The position numbers and the translations under genes were made by a program. A DNA stretch of 64,000 nt from Adiantum capillus-veneris (lineage: Eukaryota; Streptophyta; Polypodiopsida; Polypodiales; Pteridaceae), in contig CM043947.1 of assembly GCA_014529385.2 (NCBI GenBank), positions 128,341,891-128,405,890 of the forward strand. The letters are read 5' to 3'. Numbering within the stretch: the stretch's first letter is position 1; every line of letters starts with the position of its first letter. The notes beneath the pieces were generated by a model. It searched no databases, was not told the DNA's origin, and worked only from the letters and a program-made list of their open reading frames with translations. This document shows positions 20,751 to 31,959 of the stretch, one piece after another.

Positions 20751-21938
20751 CAGATACGCCACAAGCAGACGCTAGCATAGCGAGAACAAAACCAGAAACT
20801 CTATGTCATCCAAGGATGAAGCTTAACCTGTAGGCATGTGGAAACAAGAAGATGGATGTCAAAAACCTTTTTGACCTTCTAAGACAATCTCTACTCGAGG
20901 AAATCAAATATAAACGTTTTATGCACTAGTGAAAGCAGCTCAACCTACAATGCTCATTCTATCCAAAACTAGACCACACGCATTCGAAAATTCACGAAAC
21001 TCATAGGATACACTCTCCTCATCAAGAGATCATTAACCTATGGACTATGACTTGATATCCTACCTCAAACCACCTCATGTGACAATCATGTATAAAGACA
21101 CGAAGCAAAATGCAGGTCACCACTTTTCATTGTGTATGGACCTAATCCGGCTCTACCTACCATGAATCCATAGGTATAAAGAAATCACCAAAGGGACACA
21201 CAGTTTGCAAGAAAACTCACCCGAAATCTCGTAGGTGCTCACTTCGGGATGACACCAAAATCGTGCAAACTTGGCAATGGATTGAAGCCCTAGTTGTTGC
21301 TAATGCATTGGCAGTGTTTCTTTTGCAATGGAGGTTCAGTAGAGCGCGTAGCTCAGAGAAAAAATACACACACACTCTCTCTCTCAGACACAGCACACAA
21401 TAAACTTTGGATTTGATGAATTCAAAGGTTAGCTTAGGGTTACAAAAATTGGCTTACATACAATTCCTCCTTAAAGGCTTGTTCCCACAAAGAATATTGG
21501 CCGCTTAAATATTACAAAAATGTCATTCCGCTTCAAAAATAATGATACAAAAATTTTGGAAAATCTCCTTTTGTGTTTGGGCGTCAACACTCCCCCCTTC
21601 CGCATTCATGTCGTCTCTAAAATGACGGATCTTGATTTTTTGCTTCTAGTAAAAGCTGACTTTGTGTCAATGGAACCCTTGGGGCTTTGGCAGCTTCAAG
21701 TATGACTCATACTTTATATTGACCAAGGTGATTGTGGGTTCGAATATTTTTCTATCATAAGTAAAGAAGCTGATGTAGAAGGCTTCCTCAAAAGCTTGCA
21801 TGTGGTAGCTTGGTAAGAAAATTACCCTTTGATATAGCAGATGTAACACCTCTGGAGATGGCTGCTGTGACAAATAAAATGTCAATGTGGTAACAGTGTC
21901 GCCTGTTGATAGGAGCGTTGAGTCCATAGCTTTGGACG
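20751..21938. other. Non-coding stretch, possibly an LTR remnant
   Basis: It begins TGTTGGCAGATACGCC right where the palindrome field ends, which would suit an LTR start. It includes an (AC)n/(CT)n tract near 21365-21388. No protein-like sequence was recognised. A C-rich tract CCCCCC at about 21590 is the only other landmark. Confidence 0.4.
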
Positions 21939-22565
21939 GTGAGAGAACTTCAAGCACATACACCATTACACAGTGTTGTTTACATGTTAGATTCTGAATA
22001 TTGGAGTATGGACTTAATGTCCAATGCTGAAGTGATTCATGATTTTTACAAAGTGGTAAACACTTTCTATGCCAATGTTGACGATCGAGTAAAATGCATA
22101 AAGGAAAGTGCAAACTCCATTGTTTCAACAAATGACAGAGTAGTAGCTTGCATAGAAATGGTGGATGATGAATGGTGGAGAACACTACACATTGTTGCAT
22201 AATCTTGTGATGAAGTTTTTAAGTCAGTGTTCTTCTAATTCAAGTCATAAAGAAATTGGAGCACGTACAAGTACATTCACAATACTTCTTGAAATCGACT
22301 TCTTACAGATCAAGCAGATAAACTAGTCTACATGTACTGCAATGAAAAACTTCTACAGCGTATTGAAAGCAAAGAATATGAAGAAGATATACCCAGATGG
22401 ATGTACGATTGTGAGGTTGTAGAAGACATAGAATTCGATGTTGGGCCTACGTTGTGCACAGAGCTTGAAATAGAGGAGAATCTTGATATTGACTTAGACA
22501 AGTGCAATCAAGCATGCGAGAAAGTAGACAATGAAAGAATACTGGAAAATAAACACCTGATATAA
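21939..22565 (+). pseudogene. hAT-family transposase C-terminal fragment
   Basis: One frame (21939 to 22565) reads LHSVVYMLDSEYWSMDLMSN, DDEWWRTLHIVA, then RNWSTYKYIHNTS (at 22251), NRLLTDQADKLVYMYCNEKL and EYEEDIPRWMYD. The RNWS...IH...NRL...LVY..N..LL pattern is the hATC dimerisation region of hAT transposases (family knowledge). Four in-frame stops fall at about 22200, 22235, 22248 and 22290, but the frame never shifts, so decay is by point mutation. No N-terminal BED finger or catalytic part is readable upstream. The ancestral protein would excise and reinsert hAT elements in the nucleus. Confidence 0.8.
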
Positions 22566-22651
22566 GAAGAAGAGCACAACGAATTTTCATCACATTTGAT
22601 GTTTGTAAACCTGTTTTCTACATAGAGTGTCATTTTAGTGAAAGAGTACAA

Positions 22652-23129
22652 TTAGTTTTCGTCTTGGAAGAGATTTTGAAGCACACTAAGAGTCCCCTCT
22701 CTAGATCTCGATGGTTTGTATTCACTAGCCATGCTGAGCATTTTATACAAGCCTTCATTCATTGCTACACTACACAATGCGCATGTGGACACGTTTTGCA
22801 TTTGTCTCACCAAGCATATAAGATGACAATAGTGTCCACATGGCAACATATAATGGCCGCTCCAACCGTCGAATGCTTCGTAGCAAATAGGACAATGGTT
22901 GGTGGAGGAGCTGATAGCTACATTTGATATCCCCACAAGATCAAGATGTATCAAAAAATGGGAGATATGATTGCCTTGGCGGAGAAGGTTTAGACGCCGA
23001 GTCAAACCTTGGACATCTTGACTCAGCTTGGTGAGCAGAGCTTTAACTCTTGTATTTGTCTGGGGAGGAGTGTGTGCATGCGATAGTCTAACTACCTCTT
23101 TTTCTTTATCTTTTGTCCATCTTCCATAT
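22652..23129 (-). pseudogene. RING-H2 finger exon (E3 ligase-like), 3' exon of an incomplete gene
   Basis: The minus strand has an open frame from 23129 to a stop at 22652. It begins directly after TTTTTTACAG, a good splice acceptor. Sequence order: YGRWTKDKEKEVVRLSHAHT, VKALLTKLSQDVQGLTRRLN, NHCPICYEAF, LPCGHYCHLIC, CALC and ASEYKPSRSREGTLS. The eight zinc ligands follow CX2C-X14-CXHX2HX2C-X11-CX2C, a complete RING-H2. Such proteins usually transfer ubiquitin to targets. Upstream exons are not recognisable within the AT-rich DNA beyond 23131, so start and full protein are unknown. The exon itself has no stop, unlike most of the window, so it could still be part of a living gene. Confidence 0.6.
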
Positions 23130-23131
23130 CT

Positions 23132-23610
23132 GTAAAAAATATATATGACATAAGAATCTCACTGTCTTCGAGCGAATAGTAAATGAAAGATGAAATGACA
23201 TAAAAATAATCATTTCTTCAAATATTGAAACTTTAATGCTATGGGATGAAAGATGAAATGAAATAATTAATAAAAACCATCCGAGACCAAAAAATTTATC
23301 TCTTACAAAAACACATTTCAACACACAACTTTATAAAGACCAGAAAATCTCAATGAACGTCAGAACAATACACAAAACAAAGTAATCATTGTCATCATTG
23401 GTTGTCACCATACATTAGCTCATGATACAATAATCAATGAAGGCATCAAAGACCACACAAACTATCTCTTATGAGTTCACATTTCATAACTCAAATTTAA
23501 AAAGACCACAATTTACTTCCATTGAAGAATCATGTTTAGTTATATTTCACGTTAAACGACACAGAGAGTTTGACTAAGGGGCGTTGCACCCTTGCCGACT
23601 CACTTTCCAA
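23132..23610. other. AT-rich stretch, no gene seen
   Basis: It could be intron of the RING-H2 gene on the minus strand. A diverged direct repeat around AAATGAAAGATGAAATGACA (about 23180 and 23245) is present. No coding sequence was recognised. Confidence 0.5.
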
Positions 23611-24323
23611 TGATTTAAAAAACTCTGTCATTTGCAGAAGGGGTTTTCTCCCCTCACGTTGGAGAGGGGGAATGGGGGAACACACCCGGCACAAACACAA
23701 GGGCCTCTCTATAGCTCAGGGTATTCACAGCACCCCTATCCTCTCAAAAAACACCTTCAAACACACAACTCACACTAGCACACCACCGCCTGCTCAATTG
23801 TCACTTCTCACACACTCCACAAAACCACCACCCAAGATACACCTACTACCACTGCCTGTCTCCACCCTTACACACACACACACAGCCACTCAATCTCACT
23901 CTCTCACTCAAAACACCACCGGTCCAGGGGGGCACACACTTCCACACAGCTGGCACCGAGGGGAACCATGAAAGTAGGAGAAAGAGAAGGGCAACAGCAA
24001 GGGAGGCAACAACGACTCGATTACAGTCCACCAAACACTTCTACAAACTCACACTACCATCACCATGGCCATTTACACAAGAAAAATACAAAGCGCTTTG
24101 ACAGGCACACTCCTCTGCCCAAGAGCTCCACTTTGCAGGCTTCCAACGGGCCCCACAAGCCAAGAAAAAGCCCCTAATTTGATCATTTTTTGACTTTTAT
24201 AGGGTGGAGGGTTCAATTTGGAAAATTGCCCTCTAATTGGTCCATGTGGCACCTTTTTTTGGTATCTCTTGGGAAGGGGGCACCGCCTTTTTCCATCTGC
24301 TCTCTTTGCTCTTTGGGGGGGGG

Positions 24324-24349
24324 GGGCATTAGCGACGTCGCTATTGCCC
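24324..24349. repeat. Palindrome around AGCGACGTCGCT (one mismatch pair)
   Basis: GGGCATTAGCGACGTCGC pairs with its continuation through CCC, with a single T:T mismatch. The same site in copy B lies at about 30358-30383. Confidence 0.9.
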
Positions 24350-24642
24350 CCTAGGCTTTTTATTTTTTTATTTTCCTTTACCTTCATTTTTTACCCTCTT
24401 TGGATTTAGCTTTGCACTGCTTGACTAGCTTGACTTTAATCTTCCCTCTCTCCCTATCCAACTCCTCTTTTGCCACTTTGGTCCAGCCTTACCTTGCCCG
24501 GACAGCCCTTGGCTTGCTCTTCGTTGCCCTCAAGCTCTCTTTCTTTTTCTCTCTATGGGGACTACCCCCTTGGCACTTTGTCTTTCTCTGCCCACCTTGC
24601 CAGTCTCCTCACTGTGGGACGGCCCTCTTACATGTACCGGGG

Positions 24643-24668
24643 AGGCATTAGCGACGTCGCTAATGCCT
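24643..24668. repeat. Perfect 26-bp palindrome
   Basis: The left half AGGCATTAGCGAC is followed by its exact complement. In copy B (about 30676-30701) the same site has three substitutions, so perfection is not preserved there. Confidence 0.95.
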
Positions 24669-25871
24669 TTTCCCCTTACCTTCAAAACATAGCCCTATTT
24701 GCGGTGGGAACGGGCACCCACTGGGGCCACCACATCATCATCTGCAAGACGGCACGGACCGCCTCCCTACCGCCAAGCGGGCGCGCTATTACGCCGCCCC
24801 GCCTCGCCACCAAAACCTCCGTGTTTCCGCCCAGCAACGCCCACGGGCCGCTTGCGCCACCATCTCCATAGCCATGAGCTCCAAGAGCTCTCTCTCCTCA
24901 CTTGTATACCAAAGAGGCCTCACCGCCTAGTCTTAAACCCCTGTGCTCAGAACTCCGCCTGCGCATGCGGGCCAATATCGTTGCCACGTGTCAGCCTGGG
25001 GGGTGACAGCCTTTGGAGCTCCCACACTCCCTTCAAATACTCCCCATTTGCTTTCCTTGGCCTTCTTTCCCAAGCTCCCTTCCACTGCTCCAAAGTCCTA
25101 CTCCCAAGCCGCAAAGCCCGAACAAATCTTCACTGTATTGGGTCAGTACCATGTAAGCCCGCCCTTTGACTTCTCTGAGTTCGCCATCCGAGGCCGCCAA
25201 AAATCGGGAAATGCATCTGCAAGTACTCGATCGCCCCATTTTTTGTTCACACTGTAACTCGATGCTCAGGCCTCAAAATCACGAGCCGCGACTTCCTGCT
25301 GACTCCACACAGCACGCCCTATCTGCTTGGACTTTGTCGTGGCCTACGAAAGGCCAAATTGCACATTCCCCAATGCAGGCAAGTGGGCTTAGACCCGGTC
25401 CACGGAAAATCTTCAACTGACCTTAACTTGCTATCCAGAGCTCTGATTTGCGATCGAAAAAGACAGGCATGCTCCATAACTTGAGTTCTACGCATGTATG
25501 CACTGACATCAACCCGGGCCACCTGTCCCTAGCTGCCCTGTCCGTCGGGGATCTACAACATACTCTTTCTTTAAACCGCAATATCTTGCACACCGGGGCT
25601 CCGTTTGAGGGGCCGTTTGGACTGGCTTCTAGAGCACGCTGAACTCTACATTCTCACACATAAAACCCACATCTCGGGCACAGTAGGCCACCAACCTACT
25701 TGGCTCTTTGTAGCACACCTTTGGCCTAAAAAACTGCTTCGAGCATATACCTCCGCTATCCTTGGGCTGCCTAGGGCCTTGGCACCTGTCCTAGCCTTCT
25801 GCACTGCACTCACATGCTGCCTCTGCTTGGTATAGACCATCTCTTAGCTCGGACCAACTTTGGCTGCACCA

Positions 25872-26680
25872 TCATTGCCCACCCCTTGGTTGAACATTTA
25901 TGTTCAACCACGCATGGCCTTATTGCAATAAAAAACTGCACACCCAAAACAGACTCTCTGTACACTACAAAACCACCTAGTATATGTACATAACTGGCAC
26001 CTGCTACCCGCTGTCTTTGCTCGTGCGGGTTGCCCAACCCCCTGCTTTACCTGTTATCAACATCTTGGGTGGAACACTTTGCATTGGTCTCTTCCATCCA
26101 CCTGCAAACAGCTTTGCATAGTGCCACACCAAGGTACACACCCAACTGCATAACCAAACTACCATCAACATGCTTCTACCACTCCAAGCACTCCTTGATA
26201 AACTGCCCACTCGCAACAAATCACCTTCAAGAACATCAAACAGAGCACCCTCATGCTCACCATCCTGCTCAATCAACACTCGCGACCTACCTGACCCGCC
26301 CTCCCATCCATGTAAAGCTAGATCTTCGTCTAGCAGATCCTACACCTGCTCAACAACACACTGCACAGCTGCTTTGATTAGCATTCCCTTTAACCACCAC
26401 TGACAAACTTCCTTACAAAGCTTGGACACTGCTTTGGAATCTGCATCACCTCTCGTAGAGGGCACCAACTGCATAGGAAGCACCTCTAACTTTGACTCTA
26501 CTCTACCCTTTTCACCTGCCCTGAACTCAATTCCAGCATCGTCGAGCTCCTCCTTGTCAATTGGCCCTTCAAGGTCAATAAGCACCACCTGCTTGTCCGT
26601 TTGAACCACCTGCTCTTGTACTAATGCATCATCAATCTCTGTCAAGAAGAGAGAAACTCGTTCTCTATCACATCCTCCTC
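25872..26680 (-). other. Protein-like minus-strand sequence inside the repeat pair
   Basis: The minus strand from 26645 reads DALVQEQVVQTDKQVVLIDL and GIEFRAGEKGRVESKLEVLP, then after a stop GALFDVLEGDLLRVGS. Composition is protein-like (many Glu, Val, Leu), but I do not recognise a domain. It might be part of an internal region of an LTR-type element whose ends are the two 2.3-kb repeats, or a captured gene piece. Coding potential is uncertain. Confidence 0.3.
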
Positions 26681-26882
26681 ATCCTCTTCATAGGTACAAC
26701 TGCTGATAGCCGTTTTTCGGCTTTCCGTAATTGCCATAGTGAGTTAACCCACCCTACCAAAATCATCCAAACAATGTGGCTATCTCTACCATTTCACTAT
26801 ATATAGGTGTGTGTGAGTTAGGGGACTTTTCCCATATCTTCTTAAAAACCCTCAATTAGCTAGTCACTGGATTAGTTGAGCC

Positions 26883-26915
26883 AAAAAATAATAATAATAA
26901 TAATAAATAAATAAT
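26883..26915. repeat. (AAT)n microsatellite
   Basis: An ATA trinucleotide run merging into AAAT units. Confidence 0.95.
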
Positions 26916-28444
26916 TATAAGTATATTATGGTCCATTTGTGTGTAAATATTTCATTGTATATAGGGTCTAAATAAAAGGATTTTTTATAGTTATTTTGGT
27001 ATTTATTTAAATATTTCTACCTATGGTGTGTTATTTATGCTATGTACATTGACTCACCATTACCATATTTTTTCTTACCATTTTGCATACTCTTTATTCC
27101 ATATAAAAATAATTTCATGCAAGCTTCTCTTATTTTTGGTGTAACTCCATCCCAACAAAAATCCAAAAAACTAGTTCTATTTATGTGTATATTTTTTCAC
27201 TATTGTGATTTTTTCCTTCCTACATCTATTCTCTATTACTCTCATAAATTAGACCACCAAAATAATTCATCTTTTGATGGTAGACTTATAATGAGAGAGA
27301 TTTATTTTGACTCCTTTATATTTTTTCCACCTATATTATTTATATTTGACATGTACATATTTTTTTCAACCCCTCAATATTTGATTTTCTTAGTTGTACT
27401 ATTCACTTATATCATGATCTCAACAATATCTTCAATTATAGACCTACCAAATAAGGTCAAGAGTATGTGTCATGCATGCATGCACCATGGGGGGCTCACT
27501 CTTGGAGGTATTCAAAAGAATCATCCAAAGAAGAACCTCACAAGGACTTTGTGCAGTGGAAAAAAACAGTCGGTTTTGCTGAATTTTTAATGATCACATG
27601 CTCCCTGGATTTGAAAAGGTGATACAAACAAAAGTTGTAGCTCGTGAGCTAAACTTTTACCTCAAATGTTTTCATATTTTTTTGAGCTACGAGATGTGAG
27701 CTATGATTTTATTGGTGGACCCCAGTTTCCCCATTCTATGCCGCCACACTCCCTCTTCCACTTTATTATTTTCCTCTTTTTCACACACTTCTCCACTCAT
27801 CATACCCACCTCTCTCACCACTCCTCTCTGCACCCTACTCACCTTCTTCTCAACCTTGAAGAATAAGAGAAACCATGGTGAACTCATGTCTCATATACAC
27901 ACTTCCATTCCAAAATTGACCACCTAGTCTCATTTTTCCTCATCCATATTACCCATATCTATCAATAAAAACCACAAAATTCAGACTCTTCTCTTGAAAA
28001 ACAGCATCATGGTGATTGATTACTCATGTTCACTTACTTTGGCTCTCAAGGAAGGTCAAGAGTGGAGAAAAAACGTACCGTCAAAGCTAATGGACCGTCA
28101 ACAAGCGTCAAAATTGACCCTACTCAAGACACTTGGAGCATCAACATTGTAAGAAATCCATATTTTCTTACCTATTAAGAGTTTTTTCTTCCTTATTTGT
28201 ATCCTACTTGGATACTCCCATTGTAAATATCCAATTCCATTTGTAAATCAATAAAAATACTAACTCTACCAATTTACTAACACTAACCTACTATGAAAAG
28301 TCCTATCACCTCCACTTCTCTCCTCCCTCTCTTCTTCATCCATCCACACCAACTTCTTGATAATTCGAAGCAAAAGAAATTAGATAAGTGCTGAAAATCT
28401 AACCCAACCATGGTTAGAGGAGTAACCCTAGCCCCCAAAATTGC

Positions 28445-28451
28445 TATAAAA
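28445..28451 (+). promoter_or_regulatory. TATA box (TATAAAA)
   Basis: AAATTGCTATAAAAGGAGGG, a classic plant TATA context. No gene is recognisable downstream before the next repeat, so it is probably a leftover LTR promoter. Confidence 0.5.
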
Positions 28452-29106
28452 GGAGGGTGTAGCTAGCACAAAAAGGGGGATCCATAAGCAAGAGCACTAT
28501 GCTATAGCTTGAGAATCCAAGCTCAACCTCTCTAGAAGGAGCTCTTGAGTGAAAGCTCATTGTCTTATGCATATGCATGTTTTGTATTAGGGGTGATTAG
28601 CAAGGGAACTCTATGCCATTGTAAGAGAGAGTGATCATTCAATTGAGAGTAGGAAATCTATCATTTCTCCTACTAGTGTAAGCCCAACATTTGTTGAATC
28701 AAGGAGGGTGGATTTGGACTAAGCTTGGATACTTTGTCTCTCTTCCAACGTGAAGTAATGGACAACAATGATGTGTAAGTGTCTTGGTGTTTTTTAAGTT
28801 CATGATAGCTTGTCTCAAGGTGTTGTCATCAATTCAGCCATAAATTCCACATACTGTAAGAGGGCAACAGGGTGGAGAGGACTCCCCTGGCCTTAAGACA
28901 GTGATTGGGGTGGCTTTTCTTGTGATGTGTTGTGGTGTAATTTACTCAATCTATGTTGAACAAATACTAATCTCACTTTGATTGGTCGTGACAGATTTGT
29001 AAGAAGGTATTAATGCAACAAGCATCCCCTCCCCCTTCTCTCTCTTTCTTACATATATAATTGTGTTTGCTTGATCACAACCGATACATTTCAAAGCAGC
29101 CCGAGC

Positions 29107-29120
29107 ACTCTCTCTCTCTC

Positions 29121-29182
<62 letters not shown>
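29107..29182. repeat. (CT)n microsatellite, 76 bp
   Basis: An almost pure CT run with one CCTAT interruption near 29120. Confidence 0.97.
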
Positions 29183-29184
<2 letters not shown>

Positions 29185-29279
29185 ACGCGTCCTAGTTCGC
29201 ATCCAAAACTAGGTGGTGCCCCAAATTTGTGTAGGGTTAGGTTGCGGGTTTGTGTGTGTGTTTGTTGTTTTTTCCCGCA

Positions 29280-29628
29280 CTTTAATGGAGCTTATATAGA
29301 TTCACTCAAACTTGGCAGCACTTCCTTTGTCCACTCTGGAACCACCTGCTCCTCCTCCATAACTGGAACCGCTCTAGCCGGCATCTTCGGCATAGGGACC
29401 ATTCAGTCTCTTTGTAACCATTCAGTCTCTTCTCGCATCTGCACTTCTCTTTGCACCACCTATGGCTCAGCTACCACAGCATCACATTGCTTTGGTATCA
29501 ATGCATTTGGAAAACCATGCCTAACCTCGTGCTTCTTTAAAATATTTTTGGTTCTCCCTCTTGCTAGAGCTACCACCTCTTCATACGACATTGGACCATC
29601 TACCTCCACTTTATCTCGCACTTGCCAA
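29280..29628 (-). other. Protein-like minus-strand sequence next to repeat copy B
   Basis: Starting right at the inner edge of copy B the minus strand reads HWQVRDKVEVDGPMSYEEVV, then ALARGRTKNILKKHEVRHGF and PNALIPKQCDAVVAEP. After a stop it continues as a polar segment with MPARAVPVMEEEQVVPEWTK. The sequence looks like real protein, possibly the first internal ORF of an LTR element whose 5' LTR would be copy B. No known domain was recognised. Confidence 0.35.
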
Positions 29629-31930
29629 TGATTTAAAAAACTCTGTGATTTGCAAAAGGGGTTTTCTCCCCTCACGTTGTAGAGGGGGAATGGGGGAACA
29701 CACCCGGCACAAACACAAGGGCCTCTCTATAGCTCAGGGTATTCACAGCACCCCTATCCTCTCGAAAAACACCTTCAAACACACAACTCACACTACCAGA
29801 CCACCGCCTCCTCAATTGCCAATACTCACACACTCCACAAAACCACCACCCAAGATACACCTACTACCAATGTCTGTCTCCACCCTTACACACGCACACA
29901 GCCACTCAATCTCGCTCTCTCACTCAAAACACCACCGGTCCGGGGGGGCACACACTGCCACACAGCCGGCACCGAGGAGAACCATGAAAGCAGGAGAAAG
30001 AGAAGGGGGGAAGGGGAAACAACAGCAAGGGAGGCAACAACGGCTCGATTACACTCCACCAAACACTTCTACAAACTCACACTGCCATCACCATGGACAT
30101 TTACACAAGAAAAATGCAAAGCGCTTTGACAGGCACACTCCTCTATCCAAGATCTCCACTTTGCAGGCTTCCAATGGGCTCCACAAGCCAATAAAAAGCC
30201 CCTAATTTGATCATTTTTTGACTTTTATAGGGTGGCGGGTTCAATTTGGGAAATTGCCCTCTAATTGGTCCATGTGGCACCTTTTTTTGGTATCTCTTGG
30301 AAAGGGGGCACAGCCTTTTTTTATCTTCTCTCTTTCTCTCTTTGCTCTTTGGGGGGGGGCATTAGCGACGTCGCTATTGCCCCCTAGGCTTTCTATTTTT
30401 TCATTTTCCTTTACCTTCATTTTTTACCCTCTTTGGACTTAGCTTTGCACTGCTTGACTAGCTTGACTTTAATCTTCCCTCTCTCCCTATCCAACTCCTC
30501 TTTTGCCACTTTGGTCGAGCCTTACCTTGCCCGGATATCCCTTGGCTTGCTCTTCATTGCCCTCGAGCTCTCTTTCTTTTTCTCTCTATGGGGACTACCC
30601 CCTTGGCACTTTGTCTTTCTCTGCCCGCCCTGCCCGTCTCCTCACTGTGGGACGGCCCTCTTACATGTACCGGGGAGGCATTAGCAACATCGATAATGCC
30701 TTTTCCCCTTACTTTCAAAAGATAGCCCTAATTTCCGCGAGAACGGGCACACGGGGGGGCCGCCACATCATCGTCTGCAAGACGGCGCGCACCGCCTCCC
30801 TAGCGCCAAGTGGGCACGCTATTACGCCGCCCCGCCTTGCCACCAAAACCTCCGTGTTTCCGCCCGGCAGCGCCCACGGGCTACCTGCGCCACCATCGCC
30901 ATAGCGATGAGCTCCAAGAGCTCTCTCTCCTCACTTCCATACCAAAGAGGCCTCACGGCCTAGGTCTTAAACCCCTGCGCTGAGAACTCCGCCTGCGCAT
31001 GTGGGCCAATACCGCTGCCACGTGTCAGTCTCGGGGGTGACAGCCTTTGGAGCTCCCACACTCCCTTCAAAAAATCCCCAGTTTTTTTTAACAAAACTGT
31101 TTTCCTTGGCCTTCTTTCCCAGGCTCCCTTCCAGTACTCCAAAGACCTACTGCCAAGCAGCAAATCCCCGCCAAATCTTCACTCTATTGGGTCAGTCCCA
31201 TGTAAACGTGCCCGCCCTTTGACTTCTCTGAGCTCGCACTCCGAGGCCGCCAAAAACCGAGAAATGCATCTGCAAGTACTCGACCGCTAATGCCCCATTT
31301 TTTGTTCACACTGTAACTCGATGCTCAGGCCTCAAAATCACGAGCCGCGACTTCCTGCTGACTCCACACAGCACGCCCTATCTGCTTGGACTTTGTCGAG
31401 GCCTACGAAAGGCCAAATTGCACATTCACCAATGCAGGCAAGTGGGCTCAGACCCGGCCCCCGGAAAATCTTCAACTGACCTTAACTTGCTATCCAGAGC
31501 TCTGATTTGCGATCCGAAAAGAGAGGCATGCTCCATAACTTGATTTCTACGCATGTATGCACTGACATCAGCCCGGGCCACCTGTCCCTAGCTGCCCTGT
31601 CCGTCGGGGATCTACAACATACTCTTTCTTTAAACCGCAATATCTTGCACACCGGGGCTCCGTTTGAGGGGCCGTTTGGACTGGCTTCTAGAGCACGCTG
31701 AACTCTACATTCTCGCACATAAAACCCACATCTCGGGCACAGTAGGCCACCAACCTACTTGGCTCTTTGTAGCACACCTTTGGCCTAAAAAACTACTTCG
31801 AGCATATACCTCCGCTATCCTTGGGCTGCCTAGGGCCTTGGCACCTGTCCTAGCCTTCTGCACTGCACTCACATGCTGCCTCTGCCTGGTATAGACCATC
31901 TCCTAGCTCGGACCAACTTTGGCTGCACCA
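29629..31930. repeat. 2.3-kb GC-rich repeat, copy B (LTR-like)
   Basis: Second copy of the 23611-25871 repeat in the same orientation. Differences include a shorter G run (about 30351-30359), an extra GGGGAAGG segment near 30007, and small indels near 31085. If A and B are LTRs of one minus-strand element, its span is 23611-31930 with a 3.76-kb interior. The flanks TCCAA (left) and ATGTT (right) do not match, so the pairing is unproven. Confidence 0.8.
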
Positions 31931-31959
31931 ATGTTTCTCTAGCAGCATTCAATTTTAGA

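Larger units (their letters stand above)
23611..25871. repeat. 2.3-kb GC-rich repeat, copy A (LTR-like)
   Basis: This block matches 29629-31930 almost end to end, by eye above 90% identical with a few small indels. On the minus strand it begins TGGTGCAGCC and ends AAATCA, giving TG...CA ends like an LTR. The next minus-strand bases in both copies begin TTGG, as a PBS would. It is clearly richer in GC than the surroundings. Several open frames exist but none looks protein-like. It holds a 12-G run (24315-24326) and two strong palindromes. Confidence 0.8.
26681..29279. other. AT-rich non-coding stretch with LTR-like promoter
   Basis: No coding sequence was recognised. Around 28381-28760 the sequence looks like an LTR leader: TATA box at 28445, then CAAGAGCACTATGC and repeated AGAGAGTG-type motifs. 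Elsewhere only AT-rich DNA and two microsatellites are seen. Confidence 0.5.

Noticed and set aside
21667-22200. 177-codon minus-strand open frame
   Set aside because: Lies opposite the hAT transposase remnant, whose family motifs are clear on the plus strand. The minus frame has no recognisable motif and is its shadow.
23570-26400. Several overlapping plus-strand open frames of 80-160 codons in the 2.3-kb repeat (and the same in 29561-31900)
   Set aside because: Open in several frames at once because the sequence is GC-rich. Composition is His/Thr/Pro or Leu/Ser low complexity, without domains. Both copies are repeats, so these are not genes.
27042-27590. 182-codon Phe/Tyr-rich plus-strand frame that looks like a membrane protein
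   Set aside because: The hydrophobic look comes from T-rich DNA. There is no signal, family motif or codon structure, and the surroundings are AT-rich non-coding.
29481-29500. TGGTATCA at about 29490 as another tRNA-iMet PBS
   Set aside because: The match stops after 8 bases (TGGTATCAATGC) and no LTR-like CA end precedes it.
28951-29631. Open frames with long Leu-Ser or Arg-Glu dipeptide runs
   Set aside because: Translation of the (CT)n microsatellite; not protein.
23611-31930. Claiming a confirmed LTR retrotransposon for the 2.3-kb repeat pair
   Set aside because: TG...CA ends and TTGG after each copy are suggestive, but flanks TCCAA and ATGTT do not match and no gag or pol was recognised. 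Kept as a hypothesis only.
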